From DMER01 sp003451645 (GTDB taxonomy: Bacteria; Pseudomonadota; Alphaproteobacteria; Micropepsales; Micropepsaceae), in assembly GCA_031976175.1 (NCBI GenBank), contig DALYLR010000002.1, positions 108,664 to 172,663 of the forward strand: a DNA stretch of 64,000 bases. Reading direction: 5' to 3'. The position numbers were made by a program, and so were the translations under genes. The notes beneath the pieces are model-generated. The model searched no databases and was not told the origin of the DNA. It saw only the letters and a list, made by a program, of their open reading frames with translations. Shown here piece after piece: positions 1 through 7,262 of this stretch (positions are counted from its first letter, which is position 1; each line of letters begins with the position of its first letter).

Positions 1-1277
1 ACCGCAGCTGGCAGACCATAACCCATCGCGCCGGAGGTAGGGGCCAATTGTGTGCCCAGCCTCTTCTGCAGGAAGAACCGGTGCGCCCAGCCTGCATAAT
101 TCCCGGCCCCATTGGTCAGGATCGCGTCTTCCGGCAGATGGGTGTTCAGCCAATGGAAAATCTGGGACGGATTGACCGCTCCAGGGCAAGTGACCGGCTG
201 GATCCACCGCTCATAGCCGCCGCGCAGATCGGCCGCCCAGGCACGCCAGCGCGGGGCCGATGCGGGTTTCAGCGCACGCGCAGCGGCTGCAAAGGCCTCA
301 ACGGAGGCCGGAATTGACAGCGAGGCTTGATACACCCGATTAAGTTCATCCGCACCGGGATGAACATGGACGAGCGCTTGGGCGGGCACTGGCGCCGCGA
401 CGCGCGTGTAGCCATCGGTCGTCATCTCGCCCAGCCGCGCACCGATGACCACGAGCAGATCGCTGCGCCCGATCGCGGCATTCAACTGCGGGTCGATCCC
501 GATCCCCATATCGCCCGCATAAAGCGGGTGGCGGTTGTCGAGCCGGTCCTTGGCCCTGAAGGAGGTGACCGCTGGCAATCCCCAGGCCTCAAGGAACACG
601 CGCATGTCCTCAGCGGCCGCGGGCGTCCAGCCGGGCCCACCTAAAACCGCGAGCGGCCGCTCGGCGCTCATCAGCATTTGGGTCAGGTCCGTCATGTCTT
701 GCGGCCGCGGGGCGCTCTGTGCACGGACAAAATGGCGCATGTCGCCAGCGTCCGTGTATTCCGTCAGCATATCCTCAGGCAGCGCCAGCGCCACCGGGCC
801 CGGCCTGCCGCTGACGGCCATGTGATAGGCGCGCGAGACGAACTCTGGAATACGGTCCGCATAAGGAATTTCGGCCGTCCATTTGGTCACCTGACCCAGC
901 ATGCGGCGGTAATCGATCTCCTGAAACGCCTCGCGCTCCACCTGGTCACGGGCAACCTGGCCGATGAACAGGATCATGGGTGTTGAATCCTGAAAGGCCG
1001 TGTGCAGACCGATCGTGGCGTGACAGGTCCCAGGGCCTCGCGTCACAAAGGCGATCCCGGGCCGCCCGGTCAACTTGCCATAGGCTTCCGCCATGTTGGC
1101 CGCCCCCGCCTCATGGCGGCAGGTGATGACCCGCACATCCTGGGCGCGATGATAGAGGCCCTCAAGCGCCGCCAGATAACTCTCCCCCGGCACGGCAAAC
1201 ACGATCTCGGTGCCATGCAGAGCGATCTGATCGACAAGGCATTGCCCGCCCAACCGGCGGCTGGCGGCACTGCTCAT
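1..1277 (-). CDS. Thiamine-diphosphate-dependent enzyme, acetolactate-synthase-like (3' end beyond window)
   Basis: The reading frame enters from the window edge, so only about 425 N-terminal residues are visible. It belongs to the ThDP-dependent acetolactate synthase / benzoylformate decarboxylase superfamily. The N-terminal PYR domain has the cofactor-activating glutamate (E55) in CRHEAGAANMAEAYG. The middle domain holds GARLGEMTTDGY. The start of the PP domain (GAMGYGLPAA) lies at the edge, just before the expected ThDP/Mg motif. The ATG overlaps the TGA of the upstream saccharopine-dehydrogenase-like gene by one base (TGATG), so the two are probably translationally coupled. The substrate cannot be fixed from sequence. 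Pairing with a saccharopine-dehydrogenase-like enzyme and an Lrp regulator suggests amino-acid or 2-oxo-acid metabolism rather than branched-chain synthesis, because no ilvH small subunit adjoins it. Confidence 0.85.
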   Translation of the reverse strand, partial: MSSAASRRLGGQCLVDQIALHGTEIVFAVPGESYLAALEGLYHRAQDVRVITCRHEAGAANMAEAYGKLTGRPGIAFVTRGPGTCHATIGLHTAFQDSTPMILFIGQVARDQVEREAFQEIDYRRMLGQVTKWTAEIPYADRIPEFVSRAYHMAVSGRPGPVALALPEDMLTEYTDAGDMRHFVRAQSAPRPQDMTDLTQMLMSAERPLAVLGGPGWTPAAAEDMRVFLEAWGLPAVTSFRAKDRLDNRHPLYAGDMGIGIDPQLNAAIGRSDLLVVIGARLGEMTTDGYTRVAAPVPAQALVHVHPGADELNRVYQASLSIPASVEAFAAAARALKPASAPRWRAWAADLRGGYERWIQPVTCPGAVNPSQIFHWLNTHLPEDAILTNGAGNYAGWAHRFFLQKRLGTQLAPTSGAMGYGLPAA

Positions 1278-2347
1278 CAGGCGTAGTGCCGGCCAAAGCG
1301 GTTGGCGAGGAAGTCGGCATGGGACGCCTCTTCCTGGCGCACAAAGCCTGCCTGCGGCAGCTTGCCTGCGCGCATCAGATCGACCATGGCGCAAATGCCC
1401 GCTGCTGTCGTGATTTGAATGGCGCTCATCAATTCGCCCTCTACTTCGGCCGCATAGACCTTTTTGGCGTAAGAAACTTGCGTCAAGCGGCCACCCTTTT
1501 GCCCTGACACAGTCACAAACACTAGGACCACGTCTTGATAGGTAATCGGGATCGCTGCTTCCAACACGTCCTTCATGATGTCGCGGCGTTGGCCCAAGCG
1601 CAAATCACGAACGAGGGTCTTGATGATGTCGCGGTGGCCGGGATAGCGCACGGTCTTGTAGTTCAAATTCTCAACCCGGCCCGACAACGTCTCGCACAAG
1701 GTGCCTAGCCCGCCAGAGGTATTGAACGCCTCATAGTCTACACCATCGAGAGAGAAGTGCTCCATCTCCTCCAGTGCTGGCATCTCGCGCATGGTGCCAT
1801 CGACGATGGCTTCGCATGGATTGCAGTACTCATTGATCAAGCCGTCGGTCGACCAGGTGAGGTTATATTTCAGCGCATTGGTCGGATAGACCGGCAGCGC
1901 GCCCACGCGCATGTTCACATCGCGCAAGGCCTCGAACTGCTTGGTCAGATCATGCGCCACGATCGAGATGTAACCGGGTGCCAGGCCGCATTGCGGCACA
2001 AAGGCGGTGTCCGCGCCCTTGGCCAATTGCTTGACGACGCGGGTGCTTTCCACATCTTCGGTCAGGTCGAAGTAATGCGCGCCCGCCATCTTTGCGGCTT
2101 CGGCAACCGTGGGCGTCAAATGATAGGGCATGGCGGAGACGACATATTTGTGGCCCCGGATCGCGCGCGTCAGCGCCGCCTTGTCCGAGACATCAAGAGC
2201 CACAGGTGTCACCCGCGCTTTGCCGAGACGCTTCAGGCTTTCCGCATCTTTGTCCGCGACGGTCAAGTCATAGTCGCCGGTCGCCGCCATCATCGTGGCA
2301 ATGGCTTGGCCGATCTTGCCGCCGCCCAAAAGCATAAGCTTGTCCAT
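1277..2347 (-). CDS. Saccharopine dehydrogenase family oxidoreductase
   Basis: 356 residues. An N-terminal Rossmann fold (LLGGGKIGQA, residues 5-14) is followed by the saccharopine dehydrogenase catalytic region (FVPQCGLAPGY, ALPVYPTNALKYNLTWSTDGL). The family makes or splits the secondary amine linking an amino acid and 2-oxoglutarate, or acts on related semialdehydes. The start at 2347 was chosen because GGAGGA lies just upstream and the Rossmann strand begins at residue 3; an upstream in-frame alternative at 2395 would run into the control region. It is divergent from an Lrp/AsnC regulator and overlaps the following ThDP enzyme by one base. A role in lysine or related amino-acid catabolism is an inference from family and context. 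Confidence 0.85.
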   Translation of the reverse strand: MDKLMLLGGGKIGQAIATMMAATGDYDLTVADKDAESLKRLGKARVTPVALDVSDKAALTRAIRGHKYVVSAMPYHLTPTVAEAAKMAGAHYFDLTEDVESTRVVKQLAKGADTAFVPQCGLAPGYISIVAHDLTKQFEALRDVNMRVGALPVYPTNALKYNLTWSTDGLINEYCNPCEAIVDGTMREMPALEEMEHFSLDGVDYEAFNTSGGLGTLCETLSGRVENLNYKTVRYPGHRDIIKTLVRDLRLGQRRDIMKDVLEAAIPITYQDVVLVFVTVSGQKGGRLTQVSYAKKVYAAEVEGELMSAIQITTAAGICAMVDLMRAGKLPQAGFVRQEEASHADFLANRFGRHYA

Positions 2348-2407
2348 GGTCGTCCTCCGTAACGGTTGTGGTCCTTGACGGGCAAGCTGACCCAAAATCC
2401 CGCCGGA

Positions 2408-2446
2408 TTGCAGCGTGCAAGGCGTCGCTTTGTGTGCAATCTTGCG
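2408..2446. promoter_or_regulatory. Candidate Lrp/AsnC operator between divergent genes
   Basis: The 140-bp divergent intergenic region holds a perfect 5-3-5 inverted repeat, TTGCA-GCG-TGCAA (2408-2420), and a second near-palindrome, TGCAA-TC-TTGCG (2435-2446). The two centres are about 26-27 bp apart, several helical turns when rounded. Lrp/AsnC proteins bind as oligomers to repeated palindromes beside their own gene, which fits the divergent lrp-type gene at 2488. Binding is inferred; no experimental consensus is available here. Confidence 0.45.
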
Positions 2447-2487
2447 TCATAGTGACGGCATGAGCGATCATATTGCCGGACATTGCC

Positions 2488-2913
2488 ATGGATCAGACCG
2501 ACCACAAACTCCTAGGCCTGCTCACTAGCGACGCGCGCACGCCGGTCGCCGCCTTGGCCCGCAAGCTCAAGCTTGCCCGCTCAACCGTTCAGGACCGCCT
2601 GGCCAAGCTGGAGCAGTCGGGCGTGATCAGGGGCTATACGGTCAAGGTGGGACAGCAGGCAGAGCCCCATGCGGTGCGGGCTCAAGTCATGCTGTCTGCC
2701 GACCCCAAGCAGACCCCGCATGTGGTGGCGGAACTCAAGACCATGCCAGAGGTCCTTTACCTCGCAGCCATCAGCGGCACGTATGACTTGATCGCCCATG
2801 TGGGTGCGGCAACAACGCAGCGCATCGACGAGGTTCTTGACGGCATCGGACGTATTCGCGGCGTGACGCGGACCATGTCTTCGATTATCTTGAGCGTGAA
2901 ATTTGAGCGTTAG
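2488..2913 (+). CDS. Lrp/AsnC family transcriptional regulator
   Basis: 141 residues, the usual length of the family. The N-terminal winged helix-turn-helix is seen in DHKLLGLLTSDARTPVAALA and LARSTVQDRLAKLEQSGVI (residues 5-45). The C-terminal RAM/AsnC ligand-binding domain follows (residues about 65-138, including LAAISGTYDLIAHV). It is divergent from the saccharopine-dehydrogenase-like gene, and the shared control region contains palindromes, so local regulation by an amino acid is the likely role. ATG 2488 was preferred to an in-frame TTG at 2473 because the domain starts immediately after it. Confidence 0.9.
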   Translation: MDQTDHKLLGLLTSDARTPVAALARKLKLARSTVQDRLAKLEQSGVIRGYTVKVGQQAEPHAVRAQVMLSADPKQTPHVVAELKTMPEVLYLAAISGTYDLIAHVGAATTQRIDEVLDGIGRIRGVTRTMSSIILSVKFER

Positions 2914-2916
2914 CGC

Positions 2917-3177
2917 ATGCGCGGATATACTCTCACCATGAACAGAGCATCCACCGGCCGGCGGCTGAAGTCCAAGCTGGCCCTGAAAGTCAAGGCTAGC
3001 CGCGACGCCTTTGTGCGGGAGAGTTTTCTTCTTCCCCGTGTCGCCGCCCGGGCCAAGGCGCGCGCAGTCTTCGATGCGTTTCCCAAGGCTGCCTATATGA
3101 CCGCGATAGAAAGCTGGCGCGAATTGCCCGGCGATCAGATCGAATTCACCATGCGCCGCTTGCCGAGCGCGGATTAG
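2917..3177 (+). CDS. Small basic hypothetical protein
   Basis: 86 residues from ATG 2917, four bases after the lrp-type stop; ATG 2938 is an alternative that gives 79 residues. The N-terminal half is very rich in Lys and Arg (RRLKSKLALKVKASR), and the rest is amphipathic and contains ESWRELPGDQIEFTMRRLP. There is no signal peptide, membrane segment or cysteine. I recognise no family. Its position right behind the regulator suggests co-transcription with it. It is probably real because it fills the space between two well-placed genes and has plausible codon use. Confidence 0.55.
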   Translation: MRGYTLTMNRASTGRRLKSKLALKVKASRDAFVRESFLLPRVAARAKARAVFDAFPKAAYMTAIESWRELPGDQIEFTMRRLPSAD

Positions 3178-3192
3178 GGAGCTTAGGCCCGC

Positions 3193-3477
3193 ATGGCGCT
3201 CAATGTTGTTGCCACCATTTTGACGGCCCTGTTCAGTGCGGGCGGCATTTTCATTGCCTTGCTGTTTATTGCCTGGTCCGACCCTGGCAGCCAAATGCCG
3301 GAGCGGGCGAAGGTCCTGAACTATCTGGCCATTGCGGGTTTCGATCTGGCCTTTGTCGTTGGGACCTATTTCGTGTGGACAGATCAGCTTTGGTATGGGC
3401 TCGCCGCGCCACCCATTGTGACCTTGATCGTACTGATCATCGCCGCCATCGCCATGCGCGGCGCCAGTAACGCCTAA
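3193..3477 (+). CDS. Small integral membrane protein, unknown function
   Basis: 94 residues with three hydrophobic stretches (about residues 6-28, 43-62 and 68-90). Short polar links include WSDPGSQMPERAKVLNY between the first and second. It starts 15 bases after the preceding small gene, so they probably share a transcript. I recognise no characterised family. It is convergent with the DUF2891 gene, with about 8 bases between the stops. Confidence 0.6.
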   Translation: MALNVVATILTALFSAGGIFIALLFIAWSDPGSQMPERAKVLNYLAIAGFDLAFVVGTYFVWTDQLWYGLAAPPIVTLIVLIIAAIAMRGASNA

Positions 3478-3485
3478 ATAGCCTC

Positions 3486-4505
3486 CTAGGACCCCAGTCC
3501 TGCGAGCGCCAGCAAGGCAAAACTTGCCATCCAATGCTCGCCCATGTAATCGCCGCTCACATGCGGCAGGCTGGCCGCCACATGAAGCTCGGCCGTCTGC
3601 AGGAGCAAAGCCTTGAGCGGCGCCTCATCCGCCAGCCCTTGCGCGATCCCGCGCCAGCACCAGGCCCGCGATAGGTTCAGCCCATCAAGATGTGCGATCT
3701 GGCCATCGCTGCGGTCGCTCACCCGGGCTGGCTCAAAGAGGGTGCGTGGCTCGCGCCAGGCCAGGCGCGGCAGAAAGCCATGCAACCAGCCATGATAATC
3801 TGAGGGCGCGAGGACATGGCGCATGACCTCCGCCTCCATAAGTGTAGCGGAGAGGAAGTCCGCGCCATTGGGCTCCCAGGCTTGCGCATCGCGGTCCTGG
3901 CCAAACCACTGGATCAACCGCTCGCAGGCAGCCGCGCGCAGCACCCCATCCCCGCAGGCATCCGCGTAATCCAGGGCAAGCCGTAAGGCAAAGGCCGACG
4001 ACGAGTGCACGCCTGAGCGCACCGGGTAATCACTCAGCGGCAGAAAGTCCTTGAACCTTGCTGCAAAGGCCTCGCCTAGCGGCCGCATTGCTTCAGCCCA
4101 GCGCCGAGCCTCAGGCGCCGCATGCCGGGACAGCTCGGCACACAGTGCCAGGGCCCAGGCCCAGCCATAAGGCCGCTCAAACCCGCGCGACAACGACCGG
4201 TTCAGATAGGCGATCTCGCCCGTGACATTGTCCTTGGTGAGCATGCGATCAAGGAGCTGCCGCACCGCGTCTGCCTCCTGCACGTGCGGAAACAGCCGCG
4301 CCAGCCGGGCCAGTGTCCAATAGCCGTGCACACAGGAATGCCAGTCAAAACTGCCAAAAAAGAGGGGGTGGTGATCCCGGTGCCGGGCGATATCCCCGTC
4401 ACCTCCAAACACGTGGTCGGCCTTGTGCGGGTACTCTTGCGTCACGTGACCCATGGCGATGCGCATGAACTGCGCCGCGCGTTCGGGGGTGAGGTGCGTT
4501 GTCAT
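3486..4505 (-). CDS. DUF2891 domain protein
   Basis: 339 residues. The sequence matches the DUF2891 family as I know it: an N-terminal LTPERAAQFMRIAMGHVTQ, the signature SFDWHSCVHGYWTLARL near residue 60, then an alpha-helical repeat-like body rich in Trp and His, and a C-terminal SGDYMGEHWMASFALLAL. The fold looks like an alpha/alpha toroid of the sort found in glycan-active enzymes, but no activity is established to my knowledge. ATG 4505 was chosen because an upstream alternative (4523) would extend into the direct repeat carrying the toxin-antitoxin control region. It is divergent from the first antitoxin gene. Confidence 0.75.
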   Translation of the reverse strand: MTTHLTPERAAQFMRIAMGHVTQEYPHKADHVFGGDGDIARHRDHHPLFFGSFDWHSCVHGYWTLARLARLFPHVQEADAVRQLLDRMLTKDNVTGEIAYLNRSLSRGFERPYGWAWALALCAELSRHAAPEARRWAEAMRPLGEAFAARFKDFLPLSDYPVRSGVHSSSAFALRLALDYADACGDGVLRAAACERLIQWFGQDRDAQAWEPNGADFLSATLMEAEVMRHVLAPSDYHGWLHGFLPRLAWREPRTLFEPARVSDRSDGQIAHLDGLNLSRAWCWRGIAQGLADEAPLKALLLQTAELHVAASLPHVSGDYMGEHWMASFALLALAGLGS

Positions 4506-4595
4506 ACCAATCTGTGCAGGCAATCGAGACCTTTCCGGCCCATGGGCTCAGCTTTTGGCTACCGCGTCTCAGTTCTGGCTGATAGGCTCCAGAGC

Positions 4596-4877
4596 ATGAT
4601 GATCAAGCTCAACATCACACCGGACCAACACGCCTGGCTCGCTGACGCGGTCGCGCGGGGCGAGTTTGCGACCGAAGAAGAGGCCGCGCAAGCAGCCTTC
4701 GACCTTGGTGTTCTGCAATGTCAACTTGAGGATGGCGAGGAAACCGACGAAGACATCGCGCATCTGCGTGGCTTGCTCGATGAAGCCCGGGCTCAAGTGG
4801 CGCGGGGGGAGGTCGTCTCGCTCGAAGAGCATAATGCGAAAATTGACGCCTTTCTCCAAGACCTGCGAACGCGGTGA
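4596..4877 (+). CDS. ParD-like antitoxin, module 1
   Basis: 93 residues. The short acidic protein begins MMIKLNITPDQHAWLADAV and has FATEEEAAQAAFDLGV, as in CC2985/ParD-type antitoxins with an N-terminal ribbon-helix-helix DNA-binding domain. The C-terminal 20 residues (from about residue 74) differ completely from those of module 2, whereas residues 1-73 are almost identical. In ParD proteins the C-terminus is the part that wraps the ParE toxin. Its stop overlaps the toxin GTG by four bases (GTGA). A longer upstream reading frame exists, but the duplication boundary and the antitoxin family length support this start. Autoregulation through the shared upstream repeat is likely. Confidence 0.82.
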   Translation: MMIKLNITPDQHAWLADAVARGEFATEEEAAQAAFDLGVLQCQLEDGEETDEDIAHLRGLLDEARAQVARGEVVSLEEHNAKIDAFLQDLRTR

Positions 4878-5182
4878 CCAGCGTCATCCTGTCTCAAGCC
4901 GCCTCCAACGACGAACGCGAAATTTTGCAGTATTTGGCCGATAGCGCGGACGACGCGGTCCTCACGAAATACGTGAAGCGGTTCCGCGAGGTCTATCAAC
5001 AACTCTCACAACACCCCGAAAGCGGCTCGCTCCAGCCCCATCTGGGCAAGGGGACGCGCATGAGGGTCGTGGCGCCCTACAATGTCTACACCGATTACGA
5101 CGAGACCCAAGACATCGTGGTCATCTTGCGGGTCCTGCATGGAAGCCGCAAAATCACCCGCCGCATGATGCGCCCGCGCTGA
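4874..5182 (+). CDS. ParE-family toxin, module 1
   Basis: 102 residues from a GTG start overlapping the antitoxin stop. The ParE/RelE fold is suggested by an N-terminal helical hairpin (SQAASNDEREILQYLAD), the HPESGSLQP turn and C-terminal beta strands with RMRVVAPYNVYTDY and IVVILRVLHGSRKITRRMM. ParE toxins inhibit DNA gyrase, but the target here is not shown by sequence. Residues 47-102 are nearly identical to the module 2 toxin, and residues 1-46 are not. The gene is apparently intact. Confidence 0.82.
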   Translation: MTSVILSQAASNDEREILQYLADSADDAVLTKYVKRFREVYQQLSQHPESGSLQPHLGKGTRMRVVAPYNVYTDYDETQDIVVILRVLHGSRKITRRMMRPR

Positions 5183-5317
5183 CGGGCGGCAACGAGCCGC
5201 GCGTTCGGCGGCAAGGCGCGTGTTAACGGTGCTCTGCGCAGGCAATCGAGACCTTTCCGGCCCATGGGCTCAGCTTTTGGCTACCGCGTCCCAGTTCTGG
5301 CTGATAGGCTCCAGAGC

Positions 5318-5596
5318 ATGATGATCAAGCTCAACATCACACCAGACCAACACGCCTGGATCGCTGACGCCATCGCGCGGGGCGAGTTTGCGACCGAAGA
5401 AGAGGCCGCGCAAGCAGCCTTCGATCTCGGTGTTCTGCAATGTCAACTTGAGGATGGCGAGGAAACCGAAGAAGACATCGCGCATCTGCGTGGCTTGCTC
5501 GATGAAGCCCGGGCTCAAGTGGCGCGGGGGGAGGTCTTCACCGCCGAAGACGTGAAAGCCTCCATGGCCGAATTGTTGGCACGGCACAAGAAATAG
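5318..5596 (+). CDS. ParD-like antitoxin, module 2
   Basis: 92 residues. The first 73 residues match module 1 with only a few conservative changes, giving the same ribbon-helix-helix type N-terminus. The tail is replaced by TAEDVKASMAELLARHKK in place of SLEEHNAKIDAFLQDLRTR, consistent with a different toxin-binding surface. The TAG stop shares one base with the GTG of its toxin. The identical N-terminal domains predict that both antitoxins bind the same operator, which is present in both upstream repeat segments. Confidence 0.82.
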   Translation: MMIKLNITPDQHAWIADAIARGEFATEEEAAQAAFDLGVLQCQLEDGEETEEDIAHLRGLLDEARAQVARGEVFTAEDVKASMAELLARHKK

Positions 5597-5904
5597 TGGC
5601 AACCGTTGAGACCTCAGCGGAGGCAAAGCAAGATATCTTGGAAATCATTGAGTATTTGCTCGGATCAGCTGGGTTCGAGACATCCAACCTGTATTTTGCC
5701 CGATTTTCCAGGCTCTTCGAGTCATTGAGCATGCACCCCGAAAGCGGCTCGCTCCAGCCCCATCTGGGCAAAGGGACGCGAATGCGGGTCGTGGCGCCCT
5801 ACAATGTCTACACCGATTACAACGAGGCCCAAGACATCGTGGTCATCTTGCGGGTCCTGCATGGAAGCCGCAAAATCACTCGCCGGATGATGCGCCCGCG
5901 CTGA
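5596..5904 (+). CDS. ParE-family toxin, module 2
   Basis: 102 residues from GTG 5596. The N-terminal 46 residues (AEAKQDILEIIEYLLGSAGF, then a second helix ending LFESLSM) are of the ParE type but share little identity with module 1. From HPESGSLQP to the end it is almost identical to module 1, with D-to-N and T-to-A changes near residue 80. The toxin body is therefore conserved while the antitoxin-facing part is different. It is convergent with the threonine dehydratase gene, 26 bp from its stop. Confidence 0.82.
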   Translation: MATVETSAEAKQDILEIIEYLLGSAGFETSNLYFARFSRLFESLSMHPESGSLQPHLGKGTRMRVVAPYNVYTDYNEAQDIVVILRVLHGSRKITRRMMRPR

Positions 5905-5930
5905 CGCTTGGCAACGAGCCGCCGAGCCTC

Positions 5931-7148
5931 TCAATGCGCTATCGCCGCATAGTTGCGTACCTGATAGCCACCTCCCGTAATCGCCTCACAGATGGCCTTG
6001 GCATGCTCCGCATCACGCGACTCTATGGACAGCCGCAATTCCGCAAGCTTTGCCGGCATATCGGTCAGCATACGGTTATGGCTGACCTCAATGATGTTGC
6101 CGCCCGCATCTCCCACCAGCGTTGCGATCTTGGCCAGAATACCGGGCCGGTCATCGATCACCACGCCGATGTTCAGGATTTTTCCATCCCGCTGCAGCTC
6201 GCGCAGGATCACCGTCGACAACAATCGCGGGTCGATATTCCCGCCGCACAGGACGATCCCCGTCTTGCGGCCCTCAAAATGCTTGGGGTGCTCAAAGACG
6301 GCCGCAAGCCCCGTGGCACCCGCGCCCTCAACAACCGTCTTTTCGATGTTGAGCAACAGCGCAATCGCGCGCTCAATTGCCTCTTCGGGGACCAGGACGA
6401 TATCATCCAATAGGCGCGCACAGATCGCTTTGGTGCGCTCACCAATGTTGCGCACGGCGATACCCTCGGCGATCGTCTGCCCACCAATCGGTGCATTGCC
6501 GCCCTTGAGCATGTTGTGCATCGCCGGGAACAGTTCCGTCTCTACCCCGATGACTTTGATTGAGGGCTTGATGGCCTTGGCGGCAATCGCGCAGCCTGAG
6601 ATCAGCCCGCCGCCACCCACCGGGATGCACAGCACTTCGAGGTCTGGCACGGCCTCCAGCATCTCAATGGCAATGGTCCCCTGGCCTGCAATGACGAGGT
6701 CGTCATCATAGGGGTGCACGAACACATAGCCCTCAGACGCCGCCAAGGCATAGGCATGGCTTTGCGCCTCGGCCAATGTGCTGCCATGCAGGATGACCCT
6801 CGCACCGTGCCCCATCGTGTGCTTGACCTTCACAAAGGGCGTGCCCTCGGGCATCACGATCGTGGCAGGAACCCCAAGGCGGGCGGCGTGATAGGCGACC
6901 CCTTGTGCATGATTGCCGGCTGACATGGCGATCACGCCACGTTTGCGCTCCTCCGCGCTGAGATGGCTCAGCTTGTTGAGAGCGCCCCGCTCCTTGAAGG
7001 AGGCGGTGAATTGCAGGTTTTCGAACTTGAAATACAGATCCGTGCCTGCAAGTCCGCTCAAGGTGCGGGAGGGCAAGAAGGGCGTATGGCTGACCGCGCC
7101 CGCGATCCGCTCTTGTGCAGCCCGCACATCAGCATAAGTGACGGACAT
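5931..7148 (-). CDS. ilvA: Threonine ammonia-lyase (threonine dehydratase)
   Basis: 405 residues. A PLP-dependent fold II enzyme that converts threonine to 2-oxobutanoate and ammonia, the first step of isoleucine synthesis or of threonine breakdown. The PLP lysine is K52 in ASFKERGALNKL, the phosphate-binding glycine loop is PVGGGGLISG, and the C-terminus carries one ACT domain (KILNIGVVIDDRPGILAKI to the end). Many enzymes of this length with a single ACT domain are annotated either ilvA or tdcB, so the symbol is approximate. ATG 7148 is preceded by GGAGG. The gene lies just downstream of tRNA-Met on the same strand. Confidence 0.9.
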   Translation of the reverse strand: MSVTYADVRAAQERIAGAVSHTPFLPSRTLSGLAGTDLYFKFENLQFTASFKERGALNKLSHLSAEERKRGVIAMSAGNHAQGVAYHAARLGVPATIVMPEGTPFVKVKHTMGHGARVILHGSTLAEAQSHAYALAASEGYVFVHPYDDDLVIAGQGTIAIEMLEAVPDLEVLCIPVGGGGLISGCAIAAKAIKPSIKVIGVETELFPAMHNMLKGGNAPIGGQTIAEGIAVRNIGERTKAICARLLDDIVLVPEEAIERAIALLLNIEKTVVEGAGATGLAAVFEHPKHFEGRKTGIVLCGGNIDPRLLSTVILRELQRDGKILNIGVVIDDRPGILAKIATLVGDAGGNIIEVSHNRMLTDMPAKLAELRLSIESRDAEHAKAICEAITGGGYQVRNYAAIAH

Positions 7149-7167
7149 CAGCAGACCCTCCGGGTAA

Positions 7168-7242
7168 TGGTAGCAGCGGAGGGATTTGAACCCCCGACCA
7201 TGGGATTATGATTCCCGTGCTCTACCCCTGAGCTACGCTGCC
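7168..7242 (-). tRNA. tRNA-Met (CAT), elongator type
   Basis: A cloverleaf folds on the minus strand: a seven-pair acceptor stem with a G1-U72 wobble, discriminator A73 and an encoded CCA (7168-7170), a D arm with GCTC/GAGC, a TTCAAAT T loop, and an anticodon arm with loop ATCATAA giving anticodon CAT. The loop flanks GAATCATAATCC resemble alphaproteobacterial elongator tRNA-Met rather than initiator tRNA, whose anticodon stem has three G-C pairs and whose first pair is mismatched. A tRNA-Ile2 identity (lysidine-modified CAT) is less likely. Confidence 0.92.
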
Positions 7243-7262
7243 ACGGTAACCGGGCGCCGTGA

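Larger units (their letters stand above)
4511..5200 (+). repeat. Tandem duplication, copy 1 (toxin-antitoxin module)
   Basis: Copy 1 of a 690-bp direct repeat whose partner lies at a constant offset of 722 bp. The flanks are nearly identical: 4511-4815 (upstream region and first 73 antitoxin codons) and 5012-5200 (toxin codons 47 to stop plus trailer). The interior 4816-5011 is unrelated or strongly diverged but has exactly the same length in both copies. Confidence 0.9.
5233..5922 (+). repeat. Tandem duplication, copy 2 (toxin-antitoxin module)
   Basis: Copy 2 of the repeat. Its near-identical parts are 5233-5537 and 5734-5922, and the diverged interior is 5538-5733. Only 32 bp separate the copies. 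The right end stops just before the threonine dehydratase stop codon, so the duplication did not disrupt the neighbour. Confidence 0.9.

Noticed and set aside
2581..3534. 317-residue minus-strand frame over the lrp-type gene and the two small genes
   Set aside because: The lrp-type gene on the plus strand is unmistakable; the antisense product shows no recognisable motif.
4122..4595. Upstream extension of the first antitoxin frame to 251 residues
   Set aside because: It would run antisense through the DUF2891 gene. The antitoxin family size and the duplicated start favour ATG 4596.
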